Counted from the first letter of the stretch, positions 7,840 through 17,167 are shown. The stretch: 64,000 nt of DNA from Gemmatimonadales bacterium (GCA_009838765.1 VXQX01000080.1:62001-126000), one strand, 5' to 3'. Numbers and translations: made by a program. The notes: generated from the letters alone by a model not told the origin.

Positions 7840-8750
7840 TGAAGGCGGTCGGTGAGGACATGATGCGGACCGTGACGCGCACCCCGTTTCGACTCACGCC
7901 GCCGGGCGCGGACCTTCGCGGCGACTACCGAGCGCCCGTTTCTGTTGTCAGTGGAACTGCCGCCGAGGAAGCCGGCGTGGCAACCGACGCGGCGATCGTC
8001 GTCTGCCACGGCTTCAAGGGGTTCAAGGACTGGGGCTTCTTCCCCCATCTCTGCGCACGACTCGCCGAACGAACGGGGATCCCCGTCGTCTCCTTCAACT
8101 TCGACGGTTCCGGCGTACGCGACTCGGACTTCGACGACCTGGAGGCCTTCAGCCACAACACCTTCTCGCGCGAACTTTGGGATCTGGAGGCCATCCTCGA
8201 CGGACTCGCGGCTGGCCGGCTCGGAGACGTCAAGGTGCCGCGAGCCACGCGCTTCGGCCTGCTCGGACACAGCCGTGGCGGCGCCACCTGCATCCTGAAG
8301 GCGGGCCTCCGATCCCAGGTCCGAGGGCTCGTTACATGGGCCTCGATCTCCTCGGTCACGCGCTACGAGAGCTTCGCTGACCGGTGGGACGCCGGGGAAA
8401 CCGTGATCATCCCCAACGCGCGTACGAAGCAGGACATGCCGCTCGAGCGAAACGTGCTCGACGACATGCGCGCGAACCGGGAGCGCCTCGACGTGCTCGC
8501 CAGCGCCGCGAGCCTGCGGATTCCGGTCACCGTGGTGCACGGGACCGCCGACGAGTCCGTGCCCTTCAGCGACGCCTGGCGGATCGCGGACGCGGTAGGC
8601 GACCTCGCGCGGCTCGTCGGGGTAGAAGGGGGTACGCACACGTTCCAGGCGGGACACCCGTTCGCGGAGACGACGACGCAACTCGACGAAGCGATCGATG
8701 CCTCCGTCGAACTGTTCACGCGCGTGCTCATCACGCGCGCACCGGAGTGA
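7839..8750 (+). CDS. Alpha/beta hydrolase (dienelactone hydrolase/BAAT-like)
   Basis: 303 aa from ATG 7839, which overlaps the stop of the preceding gene by one base. Alpha/beta hydrolase features: oxyanion region VCHGFKGFKDWGFFP, nucleophile elbow GHSRGG (Ser about residue 145), acid in VHGTADESVPF, and base His in GGTHTFQAGHPF. There is no signal peptide, so it is cytoplasmic. HGFKG-type hydrolases of this size act on acyl esters or thioesters; the substrate is unknown. Confidence 0.8.
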   Translation: MKAVGEDMMRTVTRTPFRLTPPGADLRGDYRAPVSVVSGTAAEEAGVATDAAIVVCHGFKGFKDWGFFPHLCARLAERTGIPVVSFNFDGSGVRDSDFDDLEAFSHNTFSRELWDLEAILDGLAAGRLGDVKVPRATRFGLLGHSRGGATCILKAGLRSQVRGLVTWASISSVTRYESFADRWDAGETVIIPNARTKQDMPLERNVLDDMRANRERLDVLASAASLRIPVTVVHGTADESVPFSDAWRIADAVGDLARLVGVEGGTHTFQAGHPFAETTTQLDEAIDASVELFTRVLITRAPE

Positions 8751-8755
8751 GACGA

Positions 8756-9280
8756 ATGGCCCGAAACCGATCAAGCGGAAGGGGGAGTTCGGGGTTCCAG
8801 GCGGCGACGGTGGCCGTCTTCGTGGCCGGACTCGCGATGGCGGGCTGCCGCGTCGAGCGGCTGGACAACAACGGCGCTCCGCCGACGGACGAGGGGCCCG
8901 ATCTCGCCGAGCAGGTCGCCTCCCTGCTCGACCGGCAGGCGGCCGCGTGGAACGGGGGCGACCTCGAGGGCTTCATGAGCGCCTACTCCCCATCTCCGAC
9001 GACGACCTATATCGGATCGACGGGACTCATCGAGGGCTACGACGGGATTCGGGAGCGATACGCCCCGGGATTCGCGCAGGGCGCGGCGCGGGACAGCCTC
9101 CGCTTCGAGGGCCTGCGGGTCCGGGAGGTGGACGAGCGGGTCGGCGTCGCGACGGCGCGCTACGTTCTCGAACGCGAGGGGACGGTCACATCGACCGGAC
9201 CGTTCACGCTCGTCCTGCTGAACGTGGAAGGGGCCTGGCTCATCGTCCACGACCAGTCGGCCGAAGACGGCGGGAGCTGA
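8756..9280 (+). CDS. Lipoprotein with SnoaL/DUF4440-like (NTF2-fold) domain
   Basis: 174 aa from ATG 8756, five bases after the preceding stop. The N terminus is basic then hydrophobic, ending in a lipobox (LAMAGC), so the mature protein is probably lipid-anchored. The rest reads as an NTF2-like fold: helix QVASLLDRQAAAWNGGDLEG, then YSPSPTTTYIGSTG, GYDGIRERY and TGPFTLVLLNVEGAWLIVHDQ. Such domains bind small ligands or have lost activity; no catalytic residue can be assigned. Confidence 0.75.
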   Translation: MARNRSSGRGSSGFQAATVAVFVAGLAMAGCRVERLDNNGAPPTDEGPDLAEQVASLLDRQAAAWNGGDLEGFMSAYSPSPTTTYIGSTGLIEGYDGIRERYAPGFAQGAARDSLRFEGLRVREVDERVGVATARYVLEREGTVTSTGPFTLVLLNVEGAWLIVHDQSAEDGGS

Positions 9281-9286
9281 CGACAG

Positions 9287-10522
9287 ATGCGGACCTTCGA
9301 CTACGTCATCGTGGGGGGCGGCCTCGCGGCGGTCTCGGCGGTGGACGGGATCCGGGAGATCGACCGTGAAGGCTCGATCGCCATGTTCGCCGAGGAGCTG
9401 GACCCTCCCTATCACCGGCCTCCCCTGTCGAAGGAGTTCCTGCAGGCGGAGGGGGCGCCGCGGACCCTGCTGCACGTGAAGCCCGCGCGCTGGTTCGAGG
9501 AGCGGGCGAACGGACTCAAGCTGTTCACGGACGCGCCGGTGAAGCGTCTGGATGCGCGCTCCATGACCGTCCACACGGCCGCGGGCGACGCGATTCGAGG
9601 CGGCCGAATCCTGATCGCCACGGGCGGGCGGGCGAAGCGGCTCGAGGTGCCCGGAAGCCACCTTGCCGGCGTGTCGACGCTGCGCACGGCCGCCGACTCC
9701 GAGCAACTCCGCGAGATGGCCCGCGGGGCGTCGCGCGTCGTGCTCGTCGGCGCCGGCTTCATCGGGATGGAACTGGCCTCATCGCTGTCGAAGTTCGACG
9801 TCGATGCGATCGTCGTCGAGGTGGAGCCGCGCGTCTGGGCGCGGGTCTTCCCCGAGACGATCGCGGGTTTCCTCCGCCGCTACTTCGAGGAGCGGGGCGT
9901 GCGCTTCATGATGGGATCGAGCGTGGTCGCCTTCGAAGGCGAGGGACGCCTTTCGCGGGTCGTGCTCGACAGCGGCGAGGAGATTTCCGCCGACCTCGCG
10001 ATCCTGGGCGTCGGGATGTCGCCGAACGATGAACTCGGCGCCCGGTCCGGCCTCGCGGTCCAGAACGGGATCGTGGTGGACGGGTTCGCGGAAACGACGG
10101 CTGCCCACATCTACGCGGCGGGCGACGTGGCCCGCTTCCCGGACCCCGCGGGAGGCGGGCTGTCGCGCCTCGAGCACTGGGACCACGCCCGCGCGCATGG
10201 ACGCCACGCGGGCCGCAACATGGCCGGCGCCCGGGAGACCTTCGACCACCTGTCCTATTTCTTCACGCACGTGTTCGACCTGAGCATCAATGTGTTCGGA
10301 GAGACGGCCGAGGTGGACCGCACGATCGTCTCCGGCGAACTCGGCTCCGGCCGCTCGATCGTGTACTGCGTGACGGACAACCGGCTCACCGGCACGATCC
10401 TGATCAACGCGACCGGCGCAATGGAGGACTGCCGGGCGCTGGTGCGCGCGCGTCCCACGGTCGAGGATCTGTTGAAGGAATTCGAGAAGCCGGGCGTGCG
10501 CCCCGGCGAGCTGGTGGGATAG
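9287..10522 (+). CDS. FAD-dependent ferredoxin/rubredoxin reductase-like protein
   Basis: 411 aa. Two Rossmann motifs are visible: FAD-binding DYVIVGGGLAAVSAV at residues 5-19 and NAD(P)-binding VVLVGAGFIGMELASSL at about 150-166. YHRPPLSKEFL near residue 45 and the late FAD motif HIYAAGDVARFP at about 275 are typical of the BenD/rubredoxin reductase family. A reductase C-terminal domain follows. It should pass electrons from NAD(P)H to a ferredoxin or Rieske partner, but none is encoded nearby. Six bases after the lipoprotein gene. Confidence 0.88.
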   Translation: MRTFDYVIVGGGLAAVSAVDGIREIDREGSIAMFAEELDPPYHRPPLSKEFLQAEGAPRTLLHVKPARWFEERANGLKLFTDAPVKRLDARSMTVHTAAGDAIRGGRILIATGGRAKRLEVPGSHLAGVSTLRTAADSEQLREMARGASRVVLVGAGFIGMELASSLSKFDVDAIVVEVEPRVWARVFPETIAGFLRRYFEERGVRFMMGSSVVAFEGEGRLSRVVLDSGEEISADLAILGVGMSPNDELGARSGLAVQNGIVVDGFAETTAAHIYAAGDVARFPDPAGGGLSRLEHWDHARAHGRHAGRNMAGARETFDHLSYFFTHVFDLSINVFGETAEVDRTIVSGELGSGRSIVYCVTDNRLTGTILINATGAMEDCRALVRARPTVEDLLKEFEKPGVRPGELVG

Positions 10523-10583
10523 GCGAAGCGTTCGGGAGGCGGGGGAGTCGGACGGAGGTTCGGGTGAGGAAAACCGTCGAAAG

Positions 10584-10961
10584 GTGACGAAACAGATGGA
10601 AGCGAACGATACGAGGGATCCGATGGACGGCATGGGCTCGGCCGACGAGGCGTCCGGGGCGACGCCCGAGATCGAGGAGCAGGTACGGACCGCGCTTCGC
10701 TCCGTGACGGATCCCGAACTCGGCATCAACATCGTGGATCTCGGGCTCGTGTACGATGTCGAGGTCGAAGAGGGCGAGGCGAAGGTCACGATGACGCTGA
10801 CGAGCCCCGGCTGCCCGGCGGGCGGTCAGATTCTCGGAGGCGCGAAGGACGCGGCGGAATCCGTGGACGGGGTGGAGGAGGCGGTGGTGAGCCTCGTGTG
10901 GAAGCCCTTCTGGACGCCCGAGAGGATCGACCCGGCCGTGCGGGCGATGATGGGCTTCTGA
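10584..10961 (+). CDS. MIP18/DUF59 Fe-S assembly factor (SufT/PaaD-like)
   Basis: 125 aa; in-frame ATGs at 10596 and 10623 are possible alternative starts. The MIP18/DUF59 fold is clear: VRTALRSVTDPELGINIVDLGLVYDV, then VTMTLTSPGCPAG with the conserved reactive Cys, and a C-terminal VWKPFWTPERI. Members (SufT, PaaD, Cia2) help mature Fe-S proteins or assemble multicomponent enzymes. Neighbouring Fe-S or flavin electron-transfer genes fit a maturation role. Confidence 0.87.
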   Translation: MTKQMEANDTRDPMDGMGSADEASGATPEIEEQVRTALRSVTDPELGINIVDLGLVYDVEVEEGEAKVTMTLTSPGCPAGGQILGGAKDAAESVDGVEEAVVSLVWKPFWTPERIDPAVRAMMGF

Positions 10962-10997
10962 CGGCGTTCGGATTCTGACGGCCCCGCGGTTCTGACC

Positions 10998-11519
10998 ATG
11001 CTTCTGCGGCTGTTCCTGCTGTTCACGATCGTGCCCGTCGTGGAGCTTGCGCTCCTCATTCAAATCGGGGGTCTGCTGGGGCTCGGGCCTACGCTTCTGC
11101 TCGTCATGGGCACGGGGTTCGCCGGCGCCTGGCTCGCGCGGCGCGAAGGTCTGCGTGGCTGGCTGGCCGTCCGCGACGAGCTCCAGGGCGGCCAGCTTCC
11201 GGGCGAGTCGCTCGTCCATGCGCTGCTGATTCTCGCTGCGGGGGTCGTCCTCATCACCCCGGGCGTCCTCACCGACATCGCCGGCATCCTACTGCTGGTC
11301 CCGCCGGTGAGGCGGCGCCTCATCGCCCGCGTCCGGGACTGGCTCGGCCGGCAGGTGGCCGGCGGCACGATCCGTGTGGTGCGCGACCCCGGCGGATTCT
11401 CCGGACTCCATGGAGATTTCGGGACGCGCGCCGGGGCTCGCGGGCCCAACCCGCCGAGTACACGCTCGGGAAGAGGACGGGAGATCGTCGTGGAGGAGTC
11501 CGACCCGGACGCGGACTAG
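10998..11519 (+). CDS. fxsA: FxsA-family membrane protein
   Basis: 173 aa. Residues 1-70 hold two or three membrane helices with the FxsA pattern (LFTIVPVVELALLIQIG, then LLLVMGTGFAGAWLARREG). A further hydrophobic segment contains VVLITPGVLTDIAGILLLVP, the most conserved part of the family. A charged tail of about 50 residues is cytoplasmic. E. coli FxsA suppresses phage T7 exclusion by the F plasmid when overproduced; its normal role is unknown. Confidence 0.85.
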   Translation: MLLRLFLLFTIVPVVELALLIQIGGLLGLGPTLLLVMGTGFAGAWLARREGLRGWLAVRDELQGGQLPGESLVHALLILAAGVVLITPGVLTDIAGILLLVPPVRRRLIARVRDWLGRQVAGGTIRVVRDPGGFSGLHGDFGTRAGARGPNPPSTRSGRGREIVVEESDPDAD

Positions 11520-11573
11520 CAGCCCGGCCGCGCGGTGCTTGCAAGGCGGGGCGTCGGAATCGACCTTTCGAGC

Positions 11574-12167
11574 ATGACGAGCATGAAACCGTCCGCCGGC
11601 GCGATCGGCGCTGCCGCCGTCCTCGCGATCTCCCTCGGCTCGCCCGTGTCGGGCGAGGCACGTGCCGCCGACCCGAGCGGCATCCCGGCTCCGGAGGGGG
11701 CAGCGCCGTGGGTCGTCGCGACGCCGCGAGGCGACGCCTGTCTCGTCACCCCGGAAGTGGTTCGTCTGTCGGGCACGCAGAGTGCGCCCGGGAACCGCGG
11801 GTCGATGACGCTCACGCAGCCCGGCTCGCCGTTCGAGATCACCGTGGACGACAGCGGCTTTCAGACGTTCGACATCGAGATCCAGGTCGACCGGCTGCGG
11901 CGCCGCGGCGGGGCGGTGTACGTCGCGTGGGCCGCGAAGCCCGAACTCGACGAATGGATGCAGCTCGGCACGCTCGGCGAGGAGAACCGGCTCGCGGCGC
12001 GGATCGCGTGGAACCAGTTCCTCGTGTTCGTGAGCGAGGAGGCGTCGACCGACATCGAGCGCTGGCAGGGCCCGATCGTCCTCACCGGCCTCTCGCCTTC
12101 CGGCCGGCTGCACACGATGGCCGGGCACGGCCCGTTCGAGGCCATGAACTGCCAGCTCTACTTCTGA
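11574..12167 (+). CDS. Exported protein of unknown function, beside a multicopper oxidase
   Basis: 197 aa from ATG 11574 (11583 also possible). The signal peptide ends near GEARA-AD. The mature part is mostly beta-like: PEVVRLSGTQSAPGNRGSMT, FQTFDIEIQVDRL, GAVYVAWAAKPELDEWMQLG and IAWNQFLVFVSEE. The pattern of a charged, Trp-containing sandwich next to a copper oxidase suggests a periplasmic partner, but I recognise no family. It lies 27 bases before the multicopper oxidase gene and is probably cotranscribed with it. Confidence 0.65.
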   Translation: MTSMKPSAGAIGAAAVLAISLGSPVSGEARAADPSGIPAPEGAAPWVVATPRGDACLVTPEVVRLSGTQSAPGNRGSMTLTQPGSPFEITVDDSGFQTFDIEIQVDRLRRRGGAVYVAWAAKPELDEWMQLGTLGEENRLAARIAWNQFLVFVSEEASTDIERWQGPIVLTGLSPSGRLHTMAGHGPFEAMNCQLYF

Positions 12168-12194
12168 GTCGGCGATAGCGAGCCGGCCGGGACC

Positions 12195-13928
12195 GTGATG
12201 CCGCGCGGTAGGAAGAGCAGACCGGGCGGGCGGATGGCCCGTCGCGTTGCCGCCGGAGCGGCCTTCCAGGCGCTGTTGTGGCTGACCGGCGCACCGGCAT
12301 CGGGGCAGCAGCACGCGGGCCACATGATGGCGACGGACAGCATGGGGGCCGTTTGGCGCATGCCGCCGCAGCCGATCCCGATGCCGATGATGCTTCCGGG
12401 CCTGATGGGCGCCGTCCCCGGAGTGACTCCGTACCTGCCCGACGCCGGCCACGACCCCGCGATGCTCCCGGAGGCGGTCTTCCGCGAGGTCGTGGAGATG
12501 GCCGACGGCGACACGCTCCGCCTCAAGGCCGGGTTCGTCCGGCGCACGATCGGGATGCGGACCTTCACGATGTACGGCTTCAACGGGCAGTACCCCGGGC
12601 CCCTCATCCGCGTCCCGCAGGGCGCGGAGATCATCGTCCTGTTCACGAACCACATCGACCTGCCCACGGCGGTCCATTGGCACGGTCTGCGACTTGAGAA
12701 CGAGTTCGACGGCGTCCCCGGCGTCACCCAGGACCCGGTCGAACCGGGCGAGTCGTTCATGTACCGGGTCCATTTTCCCGACGCCGGCCTGTACTGGTAC
12801 CACCCGCACCACCGCGAGGACATCCAGCAGGACCTCGGCCTGTACGGGAACATGCTCGTCGACGCACCCGCCGCGGATTACTACGGCCCGGCGAACGGAG
12901 AGGACTTCCTCATGCTCGACGACCTGCTCGTCGACGAGGGCGGACTCTTCCCCTGGGGACGCGAAGCCGCCATCCAGACGCTGATGGGCCGCTTCGGGAA
13001 CCAGTTGCTCGTGAACGGCGAGCCCCGCTGGGAGGCGACGGTCCGCCGCGGCGAGGTGCGCCGGCTCTATCTCACGAACGTCGCGAACACGCGCACCTTC
13101 AACCTCGTCCTCGAGGGCGCGGAGCTGAAGCTGGTGGGCGCCGACGTGAGCAAGTTCGAGCGCGAGAGCTTCGTCTCCAACATCGTCCTCGCCCCCGCCC
13201 AGCGGTACATCGTCGACGCGCGTTTCGACGAGCCCGGCACGTACGCGCTCCTCAACCCGATCCAGGCCATCGACCACTTCAACGGTCGCTTCTATCCGCA
13301 GACGGACACGCTCGGGATCGTCACCGTCCTCGACGAACCGGTGGCGGAGGACCACGGGGAAGCGTTCTCCACCCTGCGCGAACACGCCGACGTGATCGAG
13401 GACATCGACCGCTACCGCGCCGAGTTCGGTCGGCCCATCGACCACGAACTCGAACTCACGGCACGCGTGGGCGACCTGCCCAGCGACATCGTCGCGGTGA
13501 TGGCGATCGACACCCTCTACTTCCCGCCCGTCGAATGGACGGATGCAATGCCGATGATGAACTACCTGTCGACGTCGGAGAACCTGATCTGGATCATGCG
13601 CGACGCACACACGGGGAAGGAGAACGGGGACATCGACTGGCGCTTCACGGAGGGGGCCGTCCGCAAGATCCGCATCCACAACCAGCGCCGCTCGTTCCAC
13701 CCCATGCAGCACCCGATCCACTTCCACGGGCAACGCTTCCTGATCCTTTCCAGGGACGGGGTGCCGTCGGACAATCTCGCCTGGAAGGACACGGTCGTGA
13801 TCCCGGTCGGGTCGACGTTCGACATCCTGCTCGAGGCCTCCAACTCTGGCCGCTGGATGGCGCACTGCCATATTGCGGAGCATCTGGAGGCCGGGATGTC
13901 CATGGTGTTCACGGTGGATCCCGGCTAG
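12195..13928 (+). CDS. Multicopper oxidase, exported, Met/His-rich N terminus
   Basis: 577 aa from GTG 12195 (ATG 12198 equivalent). A signal peptide is followed by a Met/His/Pro-rich stretch (HAGHMM, PMPMMLPGLMG) before the first cupredoxin domain. All four copper-ligand clusters are present: HWHG (about residue 161), WYHPHH (about 200), HPMQHPIHFHG (about 501) and HCHIAEHLEAGM (about 557), with Met as the axial type 1 ligand. It should oxidise substrates at the type 1 copper and reduce O2 to water; cuprous or phenolic substrates are plausible. It shares a run with an unknown exported protein and an LVIVD protein. Confidence 0.9.
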   Translation: MMPRGRKSRPGGRMARRVAAGAAFQALLWLTGAPASGQQHAGHMMATDSMGAVWRMPPQPIPMPMMLPGLMGAVPGVTPYLPDAGHDPAMLPEAVFREVVEMADGDTLRLKAGFVRRTIGMRTFTMYGFNGQYPGPLIRVPQGAEIIVLFTNHIDLPTAVHWHGLRLENEFDGVPGVTQDPVEPGESFMYRVHFPDAGLYWYHPHHREDIQQDLGLYGNMLVDAPAADYYGPANGEDFLMLDDLLVDEGGLFPWGREAAIQTLMGRFGNQLLVNGEPRWEATVRRGEVRRLYLTNVANTRTFNLVLEGAELKLVGADVSKFERESFVSNIVLAPAQRYIVDARFDEPGTYALLNPIQAIDHFNGRFYPQTDTLGIVTVLDEPVAEDHGEAFSTLREHADVIEDIDRYRAEFGRPIDHELELTARVGDLPSDIVAVMAIDTLYFPPVEWTDAMPMMNYLSTSENLIWIMRDAHTGKENGDIDWRFTEGAVRKIRIHNQRRSFHPMQHPIHFHGQRFLILSRDGVPSDNLAWKDTVVIPVGSTFDILLEASNSGRWMAHCHIAEHLEAGMSMVFTVDPG

Positions 13929-13989
13929 CCGCACCGCCGCGCCGATCCCGGCTCGCCGCGGGGCGCGCCGCTTGAAAACGGAGGAAAGA

Positions 13990-15366
13990 ATGAAGGTTGG
14001 AAATCGGACCCTGACGCTCTTCGCGGTCGTCGCGCTCGGAGCGGGCTTCGTCGCCCCGACGGCCCTCGGCGCCCAGGCGATCGATGTCGTGGAGCGCGGC
14101 AGCCGGAACATGGAAGTGCTCGGACACGTCCCGCTCGGCCCGCGGCTCAGCATCGCAGACATGGACATCGAGCAGGAGATGCACCGGCCGTACGCGTACG
14201 TGGCGCGCATGCAGTACGGGCCGGTCGGTCCGAAGGGGCTGGATATCGTCTCGATCGAGGACCCGGAGCACCCCGAAGTGCTCTACGAGTGGCGGATCGA
14301 GGACCAGGACCTCCACCAGCGCACCGGCGGGATGGACGTGAAGCACTTCAAGTGGGGCGACCGCTACTACGTCGTGCAATCGCTCCAGTTCGGCCAGGGA
14401 GGCCCGGACTCCGACATGGGGGCGGTCGTCCTCGACGTCACGGGACTGCCGGACGCCTCCACGGTGCGTGAGGTGGCCCGCATCAGGGAACCCGACCTTC
14501 CGGGCGGCTTCCACAACATCTTCATCTACAAGCACTCCAACATGAACGTCTACCTCGTCGCCACGGTCTCGGGACCGTACGCGGCCGTCTACGACCTCGG
14601 CGCGCTCGTCGAGGGGCGGGGCGATGAGATGGTGGCGCAGATCCCGGTGCCGGATCAGGGGATGACGGGGAACCGGCGGCGCGGATACCACGATTTCTAT
14701 CTCGGCTATCACCCGGAAACGGGGACGGACCGCTTCTATGGCGGCGGCACCGGCGGCTACTACATCTACGACGTGACGGACCTCGGGAATCCCGAACTTC
14801 TGACGCAGATCGTCGGAGTCTCCGGGGTTCGCAGCGGGCATACGTTCACGCCCACGCCGGACGGCAACTTCGCGATCGCTGAGACGGAGTATCAGTACGC
14901 GCCGCTCCGGATCTTCGATCTCAGGCCGGGGCTGAACGGCGAGGTGTCGGCCATCAACCGCCCGATCGCGGCGTGGACGGCGAACTGGAAGAACCTCGTC
15001 CACAACCATGAGGTGCGCTGGCCGCTCGTGTTCGTGTCCGGCTACCTGGACGGGCTCGTCGTGTTCAACATGATGGACCCGGAAAACCCGATCACGGTGG
15101 GCCACTACGACACCTATCTGGGGCCGCCGAACGTGGATCGGACGCCCGTGTTCAACGGCACGTTCGGGGTCGACATCCGAAATGAGGACGGGCTCATCGT
15201 CGTGAGCGACATGACGACGGGCCTCTGGACCTTCCGGATGGAGGGCTTCCAGGGGTGGAACGGCGACGACTGGGGCGTACCGAACATCTCCAGCGCCCAG
15301 GACTGGGACAACGGGCCCGCCGGCGCGGCCGGGCGCATCACGACGGATCAGCAGCAGGGCGACTGA
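13990..15366 (+). CDS. Exported LVIVD-repeat beta-propeller protein
   Basis: 458 aa from ATG 13990 with a good Shine-Dalgarno (GGAGGAAAGA). Signal peptide ends near LGAQA. The body has recurring units of the type GLDIVSIEDPEHPEVLYEWR, AVVLDVTGLPDAS, YIYDVTDLGNPELLTQI and VVFNMMDPENPITVGHY, the LVIVD repeat thought to form a propeller. It follows a multicopper oxidase gene by 61 bases, so the two may work together outside the cytoplasm. No catalytic residues assigned. Confidence 0.8.
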   Translation: MKVGNRTLTLFAVVALGAGFVAPTALGAQAIDVVERGSRNMEVLGHVPLGPRLSIADMDIEQEMHRPYAYVARMQYGPVGPKGLDIVSIEDPEHPEVLYEWRIEDQDLHQRTGGMDVKHFKWGDRYYVVQSLQFGQGGPDSDMGAVVLDVTGLPDASTVREVARIREPDLPGGFHNIFIYKHSNMNVYLVATVSGPYAAVYDLGALVEGRGDEMVAQIPVPDQGMTGNRRRGYHDFYLGYHPETGTDRFYGGGTGGYYIYDVTDLGNPELLTQIVGVSGVRSGHTFTPTPDGNFAIAETEYQYAPLRIFDLRPGLNGEVSAINRPIAAWTANWKNLVHNHEVRWPLVFVSGYLDGLVVFNMMDPENPITVGHYDTYLGPPNVDRTPVFNGTFGVDIRNEDGLIVVSDMTTGLWTFRMEGFQGWNGDDWGVPNISSAQDWDNGPAGAAGRITTDQQQGD

Positions 15367-15376
15367 CGCCGGCGAC

Positions 15377-17167
15377 GTGAGCGCCCGGCCACGGCTCCTC
15401 GTGGTCGGGAGCCCCTCTCTGGACCTCCTGCACCTCGGGGGCCGCTCCGTGCGGTCCGCCGGGGGCGCGGGACTCTACACAGCACTCGCCGCACAGCGGG
15501 CCGGGGCCGAAGTCACGGTCGTCGCGCCGCGGCCCGATCCCATGCCGGCGGAGCTCGAGCCGGCGGACCGCCTCCTCGACTGGCGGGGACCTCCGGTGCC
15601 GCCCGCCGCGCTCCCCCACTTCGAGATCGAATACTTCCCCGACGGCCGGACCGAGTACCGCCGGGCGGTGCGCGGTTCCGAGGGGGACATCCGCTACGGC
15701 GACATCCCGGACGCGGGGCCGGGGGCCTTCGCGTACGTCGTCCCCCTCCTCGACCCGGAGCTGCAGTTGGGGTTCGCGCGCCGGCTGTCCGCGGCGGGCG
15801 TGCGCGTCGGGTGCGGGACCTATGCGCCGGGGATCCGCGCGCACCGTGAGATCGTCGCGCGGGTGGTGGAGGCGTCCCACTACTTCTTCTGCAACGAGGA
15901 GGAGGCCGGTCTCCTGTTCGGGTCGCTCGATGAGGTGGCGGTCGCGCCGGGGCGCGCCTTCTTCGTCACCCGGGGGCCGCGCGGGGCTCGTGCCGTCCTG
16001 GGCGATCACGCGATCGACGTCCCCGCCCCCGAGGTCGAGGAGGTGGATCCGACGGGTGCCGGGGACACCTTCTGCGGGACGGCGCTGGCCCGACTCGCGG
16101 CCGGGGACCATCCCGCCATCGCCGCGCGCGTGGCGACGGCCTGCGCCGCGCACACGGTGACGGGCATCGGTCCCGCGCCGCTCCTCTCGGACAGCCCGCC
16201 GGCGGCGCCGCCGCGGGACGCTCGGGTCCGCCTCGACGCGGATCGGATCCGGCGCGTGGCCGGCGTCATCGCCTCGGCTCCGGAGGCGGCGGCGTTCGAC
16301 TTCACCGGCCCGGATTTCCCCGAACCCGGCGATCCGACGGCGCTCGATTTCTTCTTCGCCGGCACCGTGCAGCAATTCGGTTTCTGGCAGGAGCGCGCAG
16401 CCCGCTACGAGGCACCCATGATCGCCTCGCTGGGGGGCCGGGCCCTTAAGGGGAGCGACTACCTGTGGGCCGCCTACCTGCGCTGGACCCGCGAGGCACC
16501 GGACGAACTCACTCCCGTTGGACAGGCCGCTCTCGACGACGCGAAGTTCGATCGCCGACTGCGAGCCGACGGAGGACGCAACCCGCTCCCGGCCGGCCCC
16601 CTCCACCCGGCGTGTGCGCGGGCCTACGGTCGCGCCATGCGGGGTCTCGGACTGACCCCAGCATCGCTCCTGGCCGAAGCGAACGCCGCGGAGCGGCCCC
16701 TCGCGCGCTTTCTCGCGCGCCTCGATGCGGTCGGCGGATACAGGGAGGATCCGTGGCGGAAGAAGTCCGCCCTGCTCGCGGCGATCCTCAGCCAGCGGCC
16801 GGAGCGCTTCCTGCGATTCGGGGAGGGGGAAGACGTGCCGCCCATCGTCGACTACCACTGCCAGCGCAGTTGCCTCCGGCTCGGCGTCGTATCGGTGGAC
16901 GACGAGACGCTGGCCGCGAAGCTCGCCAGGCGGGAGGTTGTGAGCGACGAAGTGGAGGAGGCCGTGCGCGCCGCCTGCTACGAGGCGGTCGGGGAGATCC
17001 GGCGTCTGAGCGGGCGCTCCATGGGGGGTGTGGACTGGTTCTTCTTTCAGAACCGGACGCGCTGCCCCGAGATGACGGAACCGGACTGCGCGGCGTGCCC
17101 GGCGGATCCGGTCTGCGCACACCGCACCCGACTCTTTCAGCCGGTGTTTCGCACGACCGCGTACTGA
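15377..17167 (+). CDS. PfkB-family kinase fused to a Qng1-like/HhH domain with an Fe-S loop
   Basis: 596 aa from GTG 15377, ten bases after the preceding gene. Residues 1-275 are a PfkB sugar/nucleoside kinase: VVGSPSLDLLHLGG at the start and DPTGAGDTFCG (about residues 225-235) with the catalytic Asp. Residues 280-560 do not belong to PfkB. They resemble queuosine salvage protein Qng1 (DUF2419): LDFFFAGTVQQFGFWQ, ALKGSDYLWAAYLRW, and IVDYHCQRSCLRLGVV with Asp492 in the place of the DYRVPQ motif. The end has four Cys (563, 571, 574, 580) spaced like the endonuclease III Fe-S loop. I infer nucleoside phosphorylation followed by base release; the second activity is unproven. Confidence 0.7.
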   Translation: MSARPRLLVVGSPSLDLLHLGGRSVRSAGGAGLYTALAAQRAGAEVTVVAPRPDPMPAELEPADRLLDWRGPPVPPAALPHFEIEYFPDGRTEYRRAVRGSEGDIRYGDIPDAGPGAFAYVVPLLDPELQLGFARRLSAAGVRVGCGTYAPGIRAHREIVARVVEASHYFFCNEEEAGLLFGSLDEVAVAPGRAFFVTRGPRGARAVLGDHAIDVPAPEVEEVDPTGAGDTFCGTALARLAAGDHPAIAARVATACAAHTVTGIGPAPLLSDSPPAAPPRDARVRLDADRIRRVAGVIASAPEAAAFDFTGPDFPEPGDPTALDFFFAGTVQQFGFWQERAARYEAPMIASLGGRALKGSDYLWAAYLRWTREAPDELTPVGQAALDDAKFDRRLRADGGRNPLPAGPLHPACARAYGRAMRGLGLTPASLLAEANAAERPLARFLARLDAVGGYREDPWRKKSALLAAILSQRPERFLRFGEGEDVPPIVDYHCQRSCLRLGVVSVDDETLAAKLARREVVSDEVEEAVRAACYEAVGEIRRLSGRSMGGVDWFFFQNRTRCPEMTEPDCAACPADPVCAHRTRLFQPVFRTTAY

